Shown here: positions 52,676 through 61,505 of the stretch, piece by piece
How the letters are laid out: every line of letters begins with the position of its first letter
Position numbering within the stretch: the stretch's first letter is position 1
Assembly (NCBI GenBank): GCA_945900785.1
Contig: CAMDJM010000003.1
Location: forward strand, 1-64,000
Reading direction: 5' to 3'
Length of the DNA stretch: 64,000 nucleotides
Origin: Akkermansia muciniphila
GTDB taxonomy: Bacteria; Verrucomicrobiota; Verrucomicrobiia; Verrucomicrobiales; V1-33
The notes under the pieces: generated by a model
The model's database searches: none
Told to the model about the DNA's origin: nothing
What the model saw: the letters and a program-made list of their open reading frames with translations, nothing else
Made by a program: the position numbers and the translations under genes

Positions 52676-53365
52676 ATGAGACACACCGAACGCCACCGCA
52701 CTCACCGCATTGGCTGGCTCCGGGCCGCCGTCCTCGGTGCCAACGACGGCATCGTTTCCACGGCCAGTCTGATCGTCGGTGTGGCCGCAGCCGACTCCAG
52801 CCGGGGCAGCATTCTCGTTGCGGGCATTGCCGGCCTGGTAGCAGGCGCGATGTCGATGGCCGCAGGCGAGTATGTCTCCGTCAGTTCCCAATCCGATACG
52901 GAGAATGCGGACATGGAGCGCGAGCGGGAGGAACTGGCGACCGCCGGAGTCCACGAACACGCCGAACTGGCCGCCATCTATGTCGGGCGCGGACTGGAGG
53001 TGGCGCTGGCCGATCAGGTCGCCACCCAACTGATGAAGAAGGACGCCTTGGGCGCTCATGCGCGTGACGAGCTGGGCATTTCCGACACCCTCAGTGCGCG
53101 GCCTGTTCAGGCCGCACTGGCTTCCGCTGCTACCTTTGCGGTCGGTGCGGCCATGCCACTTCTACTCGTCGTCGTCGTTCCTACCTCCGCGCTTGTTTGG
53201 ACGGTTACGGCCAGTTCGTTGTTTTTTCTCGCGCTATTAGGTTCGCTGGCGGCTCGCGCTGGCGGTTCCTCCGTCTTGCGCGCCACCGTGCGCGTCACCT
53301 TTTGGGGCGCACTGGCGATGGCGCTCACGGCGGGAGTCGGCGCTTTGTTTGGGGCGGCTTTATGA
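52676..53365 (+). CDS. VIT1/CCC1-family iron/manganese transporter
   Basis: 229 residues. The family motif GWLRAAVLGANDGIVSTASL opens helix 1, and AAGEYVSVSSQ ends helix 2. The cytoplasmic metal-binding helices follow (residues about 85-135, rich in Glu), then three more helices, for five in all. Such transporters move Fe2+ or Mn2+ out of the cytosol. It sits directly after attC site 4 and could be the last cassette or the first chromosomal gene. A near-identical repeat flanks it on both sides. Confidence 0.92.
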   Translation: MRHTERHRTHRIGWLRAAVLGANDGIVSTASLIVGVAAADSSRGSILVAGIAGLVAGAMSMAAGEYVSVSSQSDTENADMEREREELATAGVHEHAELAAIYVGRGLEVALADQVATQLMKKDALGAHARDELGISDTLSARPVQAALASAATFAVGAAMPLLLVVVVPTSALVWTVTASSLFFLALLGSLAARAGGSSVLRATVRVTFWGALAMALTAGVGALFGAAL

Positions 53366-53393
53366 GACGCTTTTGCGCAAATGCCGGGGTGGA

Positions 53394-53444
53394 TTTCAAG
53401 TGGAGGGCGGGGGCTCCCTCCACGACACGCGGGGCGTGTGTGCT
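53394..53444 (+). repeat. Double-hairpin repeat, copy 2
   Basis: Second copy of the 51-base element, starting 29 bases after the transporter stop. The two differences from copy 1 keep the structure: one is at the edge of loop 1, the other turns a G-C pair of stem 2 into a G-T wobble. Confidence 0.85.
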
Positions 53445-53611
53445 CCCCTTTCAACTCGACATGCCCCGTGAACCGATGGCCTGTGGATAGCCCTCACCCG
53501 GTCTGGGGGGGACATCAAATATTAATTTTTCCCGTAAACCGGGAATTTTCGGGATAAGTCACAATCGGGATAGCATTCCCGCAGACGACGTGATAAACCG
53601 GTGGCGTATCC

Positions 53612-54509
<898 letters not shown>

Positions 54510-54542
54510 CCGTCGGCTATCCCCAGCGTTATTTTGCCCCGG

Positions 54543-54578
54543 GCCCGGAAGTTTGTCCTTCCGGGCTTGTTGCATTTT
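54543..54578 (+). terminator. Intrinsic terminator after the PII gene
   Basis: A perfect 9-bp stem GCCCGGAAG/CTTCCGGGC closes a 6-base loop, followed by a T-rich tail with interruptions (ttgttgcatttt). It lies 34 bases beyond the stop codon. Confidence 0.85.
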
Positions 54579-54681
54579 GCGGGGCCGCTGCGGTCCGGGC
54601 GGTCCGGGCCGCTTTGACCGGCTTGGCACAGTGTTGCCTTTGCGCTGGCGCGGAGCCTGAAATGCCCTCTATCTCCCTGTC

Positions 54682-55758
54682 ATGGATCCTCTTACGCATA
54701 CCGTGCTGGGTGCTGCCTGCGCCATCGCCGGAACCCGGCTGAAAACCTCCCGCCGGGCGGCGGCGCTGGCCGGGATCGCCGGGGGACTGCTGCCGGATGC
54801 CGATGTCGTGCTGCGTTCGGCGTCGGATCCCTTGTTTGCCGTGGAATATCACCGGCATTTCACCCACAGCCTGGCTTTTCTCCCGGTCATTGCGCTGCTG
54901 GGGGCACTGATCGCCAGCGGCTTGCTGCGCCTGGGCCGGCATCCCACGCCCTGGCGGGGGCTGCTGCTGCCGGCCTTCCTCGGGGGGCTGAGCCACCTGT
55001 TTTGTGATAGCTGGACCAGTTACGGGACCCGGCTGTGGTGGCCCCTTGATCAGACCCGGGTCTCGCTGGACTGGATTTCGGTGATCGATCCCCTGTTCAC
55101 TGTGCCACTGGTGGCCTGCATCGCGCTGGCGCTGCGCTATGCCAGCCGGAAGGCGGCCCTGACAGGATTGGGCTGGGCCATGATCTACCTGATCTTCTGC
55201 ACGGTCCAACGCGGGCGGGCCGCCGGGGCGTTGGATGCCTGGCTGGCCACGTCGCCCCTGAAAGCCGTGATCCGCCGGGAGCTGAAACCCTCATTTGGCA
55301 ATGCCATCGTATGGCGCGCCCTGCTGCAGGGGGAGGGGCAATGCCACGTCGTGGCCATCCGCTGTCCCGTTCCGGGTGGGCCCGTGGTTCTGCCCGGCAC
55401 TTCGCAGGTGCTTTTCAGCACGCCAGAGGAAGCGGCCGCCGCGCTGCAGATTCCCCCTCAATCGACCCAGGCCAATGACATCCGCCGGTTCTTCCATTTT
55501 TCCGACGGCTGGGTCGGGCGGCATCCCTTGGATCCGCAGGTGCTGGGCGATCTGCGCTATGCTGCCGTGCCCAACGAAATCAGTCCCCTCTGGGGAATCG
55601 GCCTGAACCCGGCGCAGCCGGACCAACATGTCTCCTTCCGCACCTTCCGGGGCAATATGACCCCCAGCCTGGAACGCCTCTTCCGCCAGATGCAGGGCCG
55701 CAGCGGCCCGGCCCCCGCCTCCTTGCCTCCCGCCCCGCGGCTTTTTCATGAAAATTGA
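54682..55758 (+). CDS. YdjM/DUF457-family membrane metal-dependent hydrolase
   Basis: 358 residues. The start MDPLTHTVLGAACA, the motif LLPDADVVLR and the HRHFTHSLAF histidine cluster are hallmarks of this membrane family; HLFCDSWTSYG supplies further metal ligands. Four or five membrane helices occupy the first 175 residues. The last 180 residues form a soluble domain. The exact reaction is unknown; E. coli YdjM is LexA-regulated. The end overlaps trmD by 11 bases, so the two are co-translated. Confidence 0.85.
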   Translation: MDPLTHTVLGAACAIAGTRLKTSRRAAALAGIAGGLLPDADVVLRSASDPLFAVEYHRHFTHSLAFLPVIALLGALIASGLLRLGRHPTPWRGLLLPAFLGGLSHLFCDSWTSYGTRLWWPLDQTRVSLDWISVIDPLFTVPLVACIALALRYASRKAALTGLGWAMIYLIFCTVQRGRAAGALDAWLATSPLKAVIRRELKPSFGNAIVWRALLQGEGQCHVVAIRCPVPGGPVVLPGTSQVLFSTPEEAAAALQIPPQSTQANDIRRFFHFSDGWVGRHPLDPQVLGDLRYAAVPNEISPLWGIGLNPAQPDQHVSFRTFRGNMTPSLERLFRQMQGRSGPAPASLPPAPRLFHEN

Positions 55759-56437
55759 TATCGTAACGCTCTTCCCTGAAATGTGCCGCATCCCCCTGGG
55801 GGAAAGCATTCTTGGCAAAGCCCAGGCCCGGGGCCTCTGGGAGCTGGGCGTGCATGACATCCGGCAATGGAGCACGGACAAACACCACCGGGTGGACGAC
55901 ACCCCTTTCGGCGGCGGCCAGGGCATGGTGATGCAATGCGGGCCGCTTTTCGCTGCGGTGGAAGCCCTGCGCACGGCGGAAACACGCGTCGTCCTGATGA
56001 CGCCCCAGGGCCGCCGGCTGGACCAGCGGATCGTGGAATCCTTCACCGCCTGCCCGCATCTTATCGTGCTCTGCGGGCACTATGAAGGCATTGATCACCG
56101 CGTGGTCGAAGCGCTGGTGGACGATGAAATCTCGCTGGGCGACTACATCCTGACGAATGGTGCCATCGCGGCCAATATCTTTGCGGATGCGGTGGTGCGC
56201 CTGCTCCCTGGCGTGCTCGGCGATGCCCGTTCACCGGAGGACGAATCCTTCAGCGCCGCCACCGGCCTCCTGGAAGCCCCCTGCTATACAAGGCCGCCGG
56301 ACTTCCGGGGCCTGAAGGTGCCGGAGATCCTGCTGGGCGGGCACCATGCCAAAATCCTTGCCTGGAAAGCCGGACAAAGTCTGATCCGGACCCGGGCCCT
56401 GCGGCCGGATCTCCTGCCAGGCAGCCCGCCGCCATGA
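55748..56437 (+). CDS. trmD: tRNA (guanine-37-N1)-methyltransferase
   Basis: 229 residues, the usual length. It methylates G37 next to the anticodon with S-adenosylmethionine through a trefoil-knot fold. Visible motifs: DDTPFGGGQGMVM, LCGHYEGIDHRV, DEISLGDYILTNGAIAA, RLLPGVLGD and VPEILLGGHH. The usual TGGE of the SAM loop is TNGA here, which I recall from planctomycete and verrucomicrobial TrmD proteins. The usual partners rpsP, rimM and rplS are absent; instead it overlaps a YdjM-like gene. Confidence 0.95.
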   Translation: MKIDIVTLFPEMCRIPLGESILGKAQARGLWELGVHDIRQWSTDKHHRVDDTPFGGGQGMVMQCGPLFAAVEALRTAETRVVLMTPQGRRLDQRIVESFTACPHLIVLCGHYEGIDHRVVEALVDDEISLGDYILTNGAIAANIFADAVVRLLPGVLGDARSPEDESFSAATGLLEAPCYTRPPDFRGLKVPEILLGGHHAKILAWKAGQSLIRTRALRPDLLPGSPPP

Positions 56438-56440
56438 TCC

Positions 56441-58756
56441 TCACTTCCCGCCGGCAGTGACCAGCTTCCCGAGGGCCTGACTGATCCCCTCAGGCTTGGT
56501 GAAGGATTGGCTGACCACGAACTTGCGGCAGAGGTGGACGGTGGTTTGCCCTGGGACGGCCGCAGGGATGCGGGCCAGTTCAGGATTCATTTTTGTCAGC
56601 CATGCCTGGGCCTCACCATCATCCAGGTAAAGAATCACCCGGCCCACCGGCGCGGTGCGGCGGAGTTCATCCAGCATGGCCGCCCGGTCCGGGGCATTGG
56701 CAGGACCGGTGACCACCACTTCGATAAACGGATTGACCATGCCATCATAAGCCTGGAGCAGCCGCAAAAAGGTCGCGGAAACCCGCATCATCAGCCCGCT
56801 ATACAACTCCACGACTTTGTTGGCCTTTTCCAGATAGTCCGCCCGGCCTGTCAGGTGGCCCAGCCGGACCAGATTCATGGTGGACACCGCCACCGGGGCG
56901 AACTCCGTGGTCTCATCCACCGACTTCATCCGGTTGAAGAGCAGGTTCTGCTGGGGCCCGTCAAAGAATCCGCCTTCCTCGGGATCCCAGAGCAATTTGA
57001 TCTGCTGGTCCTGCAGTTCCACCGCCGTGCGCAGCCAGCGCAGCTCTCCCGTGGCCTCATACAGTTCCAGCATGCCCCGGATGAAATGCGCATAATCCTC
57101 TGCATAACCTGGAGCGGAGGACGGACCGTCGAGGAAGGCGTGCCCGAGGGAACCATCCGCGCGTTTCAGCCGCTTCAGCACAAAATCCGCTGCCTTGATG
57201 GCCCGGGCGACAAAGGCGTCATCGTGATAAACCCAACCGGCCCGTGCCAAGGCGGCGATCATGGTGCCGTTCCAGCTCACCAGCACCTTGTCATCCAGCA
57301 AGGGCCGCAGGCGTTTCCCCCGCGCTTCCAACAGTTTTCCCCGGGCCTCCTGCCATACCGCGTCCAAGTCCGCTTCCGGCTGCTTCAACAAGCCTGCCGC
57401 TTCTGCCAGGGAGCGCTCGCGTTTCAGCACATTTGCCTTGGGAAAGCGGGACCGGGCCGGGGAATCAATGGGGATATTCCCCCGCTCATCCAGCCCAAAC
57501 AGAGCCTTCAGCACAGGCATCGCGGCGGATCCGGCAGCCTGCTCCACTGCGGAAAACTGCCACACGTAAAAGGCACCTTCGCTCATCTCCTTTTCCTCCG
57601 CTTGGATGAGGCTGCTGGAGCCTTCCGCGCAGTAAAATCCCCCCTCGGGATGAGCCAGTTCCGCGTCGGTATAACGGAAAATTTCCCGGACGGCCGTTTC
57701 GTAGGCCGGCCGCTCCAGCACCTGCCCGGCATTGACCAGCGTCTCTGCCAAAAATCCCTGGTCGTAGAGCATCTTTTCAAACTGGGGCAGCGCCCAATAG
57801 ATGTCCATGCTGTAACGGTGCACGCCCCCGCCCAACTGATCATACACGCCCCCGCGGAGAATCGCATCCAGTGTCAGCGACAACATCTGCCGGGACTCCT
57901 CCGCACGCCCCACCCGGTCCATCCCCAGTCTCTGCGCATAGCCCAGCAGATAGTTGATGGACTGCGGCTGGGGGAACTTCGGCGGAGGGCTGAAGCCCCC
58001 ATTCACCGGGTCATACACGGCCCGCAGCTTTTCAAAAGCCGCCCCCAGGGCCTCCGGCGTCAGGGGGGCTGCCGGGGACTTCCAATACGCCCGGTAGTTT
58101 TTAAAATAATCCTTGTAGGCAACCTCCGCCTGACGCTTGATGTAAGCCGGATCCCTTAGGAAATTATTGGCCACATTCTCCATGGCCACGCTGAAGGCCA
58201 CAGTCCCATTCTCACTGAGGATGGGGAAATACACCCCGCTGAAAACCGGCAGCCCCTCGGGCGTCAACCACAAGTTCAACGGCCAGCCGGAATTCCGGGA
58301 GGTCGAAAACACGTAGTGGAGGTAACTGTTATTCACATCCGGACGCTCCTCCCGGTCCACCAGCACGTTCACATAATGCCGGTTCATGAATCGTGCGATC
58401 GCCGGATCCCTGAAGGATTCATCCTGCATTTTCTGCGACCACGGACAGCTCGTGTAGCCGATGGAAACAAAGACAATCTTCTGTTCCTTTTTGGCTTTGG
58501 CAAAGGCCTCATCCCCCCAGGGATACCAGTCCACCGGATCCTGGGCATGGTGGCGCATGAAGGCGGACTGCTCATTGATCAGGCGATTCGCGGTCCCCGC
58601 CTCAGGCAGGGGGCCGCTTTCCTTGCCCACGCTCACCTCCAGCTTTGTCGTGCTGGGCGGATCCTTTCTGCTGCAGGAAGTAAAACCCAGCGCCAGCAAA
58701 ACCGACGCAAGGGAAACTGCCGGAAAACCTTTTCGTGAATGATTGAAAAATGACAT
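56441..58756 (-). CDS. DUF255 thioredoxin-like lipoprotein
   Basis: 771 residues from the ATG at 58756 (58777 is an alternative). The N-terminus is a lipoprotein signal with lipobox LGFTSC. Then comes the DUF255 domain (INEQSAFMRHHAQDPVDWYP, DREERPDVNNSYLHY), and an alpha/alpha-barrel of about 500 residues (YDQLGGGVHRYSMD). Related YyaL/SPATA20 proteins have CHWCH at the thioredoxin active site; here it reads SCPWSQK, so the second Cys is lost. Function is unknown. The gene converges with trmD at a distance of three bases. Confidence 0.88.
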   Translation of the reverse strand: MSFFNHSRKGFPAVSLASVLLALGFTSCSRKDPPSTTKLEVSVGKESGPLPEAGTANRLINEQSAFMRHHAQDPVDWYPWGDEAFAKAKKEQKIVFVSIGYTSCPWSQKMQDESFRDPAIARFMNRHYVNVLVDREERPDVNNSYLHYVFSTSRNSGWPLNLWLTPEGLPVFSGVYFPILSENGTVAFSVAMENVANNFLRDPAYIKRQAEVAYKDYFKNYRAYWKSPAAPLTPEALGAAFEKLRAVYDPVNGGFSPPPKFPQPQSINYLLGYAQRLGMDRVGRAEESRQMLSLTLDAILRGGVYDQLGGGVHRYSMDIYWALPQFEKMLYDQGFLAETLVNAGQVLERPAYETAVREIFRYTDAELAHPEGGFYCAEGSSSLIQAEEKEMSEGAFYVWQFSAVEQAAGSAAMPVLKALFGLDERGNIPIDSPARSRFPKANVLKRERSLAEAAGLLKQPEADLDAVWQEARGKLLEARGKRLRPLLDDKVLVSWNGTMIAALARAGWVYHDDAFVARAIKAADFVLKRLKRADGSLGHAFLDGPSSAPGYAEDYAHFIRGMLELYEATGELRWLRTAVELQDQQIKLLWDPEEGGFFDGPQQNLLFNRMKSVDETTEFAPVAVSTMNLVRLGHLTGRADYLEKANKVVELYSGLMMRVSATFLRLLQAYDGMVNPFIEVVVTGPANAPDRAAMLDELRRTAPVGRVILYLDDGEAQAWLTKMNPELARIPAAVPGQTTVHLCRKFVVSQSFTKPEGISQALGKLVTAGGK

Positions 58757-58986
58757 AAAAAAGTAGAAAAGCCCCATTCCATCCGGGGCCGCGAACGAAT
58801 ATCATACCAAGTTCAGTCCGGTGCGCAATCTCTTTCAAGGGTCAACTTTCCCCCTGCCTGGCTCCCTTCCCCCGTTTTAACAACCATCCTCACCCTGCCC
58901 CGGAAACGACCTGCCAGCGCCCAGCAGCGGATTTAAATAAACATGCCCCAACTTGCACATTCCTCCCCCATCGCCCATGATTGGCC

Positions 58987-60018
58987 ATGAAGTATTCATC
59001 CGCTGCCCGTTGCCTGGTTGCCAGCGCCACCTCCCTCCTCCTCGCCTGCTCTGCCCCGGCCCGCCCCGCCCTGCCCGCCAGCGGCTGGACGATCGAACAA
59101 AACGCCCAAACCTGGACTTCGACGGGGTTTGAAGAAAACGAAGACCTCAGCGGCATTGCCTCCCTGGATGGCAAAAACATCCTCGTCGGCAGCGATGAAC
59201 TCATCGCCGCCCAATCCGGGGTTTTGGATAAAACCGCCTTTTCCCTGAAAGCTGGGGACTTGGTTCAGTTAATGCAAAATCCCTCCGGAAAAAAAATGGA
59301 GATTGATATCGAAGGCGTCGCCGCCGCTCCGGAGGAAAATTGTTATTACGTCACCGGCTCCCATGGCACCGGCAAGAAAAAAGGCGATTATGAAGCCTCC
59401 CGCGCCTCCGTTTTTAAAATCCCCACTGACCCCGCCACCGGAGCCATCCTCCCGGCCGGCATCCAGCGCGCCAGCCTTATCCCCTGGGCTGAGCAGAACG
59501 AAACCTTCAGGGAATACACCAAAAAACCGCTCCAACTGAACGGCTTCAACGTCGAAGGCCTCGCCTGGCGCGCCGGAAAACTCTACTTCGGCGTCCGCGG
59601 ACCTAACATTCAAGGCAGCACCTACGTGATCGAAACCACCACCGCCTCCCTCTTCAGCGGCAGCAGCAGCCTTCCCGCCTGCACCGTCCACACTCTGCCC
59701 GTAGGCGAGGCCCGGGGCATCCGCGAACTGCTCTCGATCCGCGATGGCTTCATCATCCTGACCGGCAACGCCAGCGCCGAAGCCACCAAAAAATCCCCCA
59801 CCACCCAGGCCCGGATGGCGGACAAAGTTTTCGATCTCTTCCTCTGGCAGCCTGACAAAACCCCAGCCCTCTCCACCATCGGCGTCGTCCCCCGTCCCGG
59901 TGCCAAAGCCGAAGCCCTCCTCCTCCTTGAAGACACCCCCACCCACGCGGACCTCCTTATCCTCTTCGACGGCACACCCAACGGAGCCCCCCAGTCCTAC
60001 CGGATCAGCAGAAATTAG
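58987..60018 (+). CDS. DUF3616-like secreted protein
   Basis: 343 residues from the ATG at 58987 (a TTG at 58981 is less likely). It has a lipoprotein-like signal (ASATSLLLACSAPARP; possible lipobox LLAC). The body is beta-propeller-like with NEDLSGIASLDGKNILVGSDE, VEGLAWRAGKLYFGVRGP and LLSIRDGFIILTG, matching DUF3616. Such proteins may bind or process an extracellular ligand; no reaction is known. The start lies 230 bases from the divergent DUF255 gene. Confidence 0.85.
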   Translation: MKYSSAARCLVASATSLLLACSAPARPALPASGWTIEQNAQTWTSTGFEENEDLSGIASLDGKNILVGSDELIAAQSGVLDKTAFSLKAGDLVQLMQNPSGKKMEIDIEGVAAAPEENCYYVTGSHGTGKKKGDYEASRASVFKIPTDPATGAILPAGIQRASLIPWAEQNETFREYTKKPLQLNGFNVEGLAWRAGKLYFGVRGPNIQGSTYVIETTTASLFSGSSSLPACTVHTLPVGEARGIRELLSIRDGFIILTGNASAEATKKSPTTQARMADKVFDLFLWQPDKTPALSTIGVVPRPGAKAEALLLLEDTPTHADLLILFDGTPNGAPQSYRISRN

Positions 60019-60057
60019 AAAATTGGAAAATTCAGAAATTGGAACATTGGAAAATCC
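60019..60057. repeat. Short AT-rich repeat after a stop codon
   Basis: Four or so imperfect copies of GAAAATTG-type units begin at the stop codon of the DUF3616 gene. They resemble the repeat at 49078-49117 in position though not in sequence. Confidence 0.6.
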
Positions 60058-60111
60058 TGACCTCTTACCGCTGACTTCTGACCTCTGACCGCTTCCCCAC
60101 CTTTCTCCGGC

Positions 60112-60642
60112 ATGAAACACCTCACCCTGATCCGCCATGCCAAGTCCAACCATGACAACCCGCAGCTCACCGACTTCCAGCGCCCTCTCAGTCCCCGGGG
60201 CCTGCGGGATGCGCCGTTGATCGGCGCTCAGCTCAAGAGCGCCTTTGCGTTCGCTCCCGACACCATCATCACCAGCCCCGCCCTCCGCGCCGCCACTACC
60301 GCCTCCATCGTCATCCGCACCGCAGGCCTCGATCCCACGCTCCTGACCGAAGAACCCCGCATCTACGAAGCCCCCCTCGGCTCCCTCGTCAAGGTCATCC
60401 ACGGCATCTCTGACAAATTTCACCACGCCGCCTGCTTCGGCCACAACCCTGGCTTCGAAATGCTCGCCAACTGGCTCTGCGGCAGCCGCGTGATTGATTC
60501 CCTCCGCACCGGCGGCGTCATCATGCTTTCGCTCGACCTCTCCGCCTGGTCCGCAGCCGACATAAAAACCGCCACTCTCCTTACCTACTTTTACCCCGCC
60601 CAGATTGGAGGCGGCAAGGACGCTCCCGCTGATGCCCCCTGA
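60112..60642 (+). CDS. SixA-like histidine phosphatase
   Basis: 176 residues of the histidine-phosphatase superfamily. The catalytic motif is LIRHAKS at residues 6-12, followed by LSPRGLRDA and TSPALRAATTA; the second catalytic His is in CFGHNPG near 110. SixA removes phosphate from phosphohistidine in phosphorelay proteins. The 3' end overlaps the next gene by 11 bases, so the two are coupled. Confidence 0.88.
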   Translation: MKHLTLIRHAKSNHDNPQLTDFQRPLSPRGLRDAPLIGAQLKSAFAFAPDTIITSPALRAATTASIVIRTAGLDPTLLTEEPRIYEAPLGSLVKVIHGISDKFHHAACFGHNPGFEMLANWLCGSRVIDSLRTGGVIMLSLDLSAWSAADIKTATLLTYFYPAQIGGGKDAPADAP

Positions 60643-61324
60643 CTCCACCCTGGCTCTTGGCGGCCAGACCCTCCAACTCCTTCCCGAACGCTGCGCCTTT
60701 TGGCAGGAAGCACGCACGCTCCTTCTCGCCGATCTCCACCTCGGCAAAGCAGCGCACCTCCGCCACCACGGCCTGCCCATCCCCGAGGGACACACCGCAG
60801 ACGACCTCGCCCGCCTCACCAAGGCTATCCAGCGCACCACTCCCCGCCATGTCATCTTCTGCGGCGATTTTTTCCACGCCCCCACCGCGCAATCCCCCGC
60901 CGTCCTCGAACTCGTCACTGCCTGGCGCGCCACCCATCCTGAGATCACCTTCACCCTCATCACCGGCAACCACGACCGTGACCGCGCCCTCCCCCCGCCC
61001 GCCTGCGGCATCCGACCCGCCGGCCACTTCCTGCACCAGCACCCCTTCCATTTCATCCACGATCCCGCCCACGCCAGCGGTCCACCCGCTATCACCATCA
61101 CCGGTCACCTCCATCCCACCGCCGCTCTGAGCGCCGCCCCCGGCCGGGCCCTCAGCGCCCCCTGCTTCTGGTATCAAACCATCCCGCAAATCCTCGTCCT
61201 CCCTGCCTTCAGCACCTTCACCGCCGGTGTGCCCATCCGACCCGCCTCCCACGATACCATTCACGCCATCCACAGCGGAAAAATCTCCCCGATCCCCCCT
61301 CACCTCTGCCGCAGGAAGACCTGA
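60632..61324 (+). CDS. pdeM: Ligase-associated DNA-repair phosphoesterase PdeM
   Basis: 230 residues from the ATG at 60632. Calcineurin-type metal motifs are all present: LADLHLGK, CGDFFHAP, TGNHDRD and GHLHP. The opening LGGQTLQLLPERCAFW and LHLGKAAHLRHHGLPIP fit the PdeM branch, which is usually encoded with a DNA ligase, an exonuclease and a Lhr helicase. Those genes are not in the window; here it is coupled to a SixA-like gene. The assignment to PdeM rests on recalled motifs. Confidence 0.82.
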   Translation: MPPDSTLALGGQTLQLLPERCAFWQEARTLLLADLHLGKAAHLRHHGLPIPEGHTADDLARLTKAIQRTTPRHVIFCGDFFHAPTAQSPAVLELVTAWRATHPEITFTLITGNHDRDRALPPPACGIRPAGHFLHQHPFHFIHDPAHASGPPAITITGHLHPTAALSAAPGRALSAPCFWYQTIPQILVLPAFSTFTAGVPIRPASHDTIHAIHSGKISPIPPHLCRRKT

Positions 61325-61505
61325 TTCAAACCCGTCAGCTTCCCTTGGCCCACTCTCAACTCCTCCCACAAGCGTATCGCTTATGGAACAATCCGCACAG
61401 GTTGGTCTCAATCCCCCAATCCCTGAAAAACCCACAGCTTGACCGCCGTGTTCTTATGGCGACCATCCCTTCCTCCTCTTCCGTCGCACCCGCGTCCCCT
61501 TTTCC

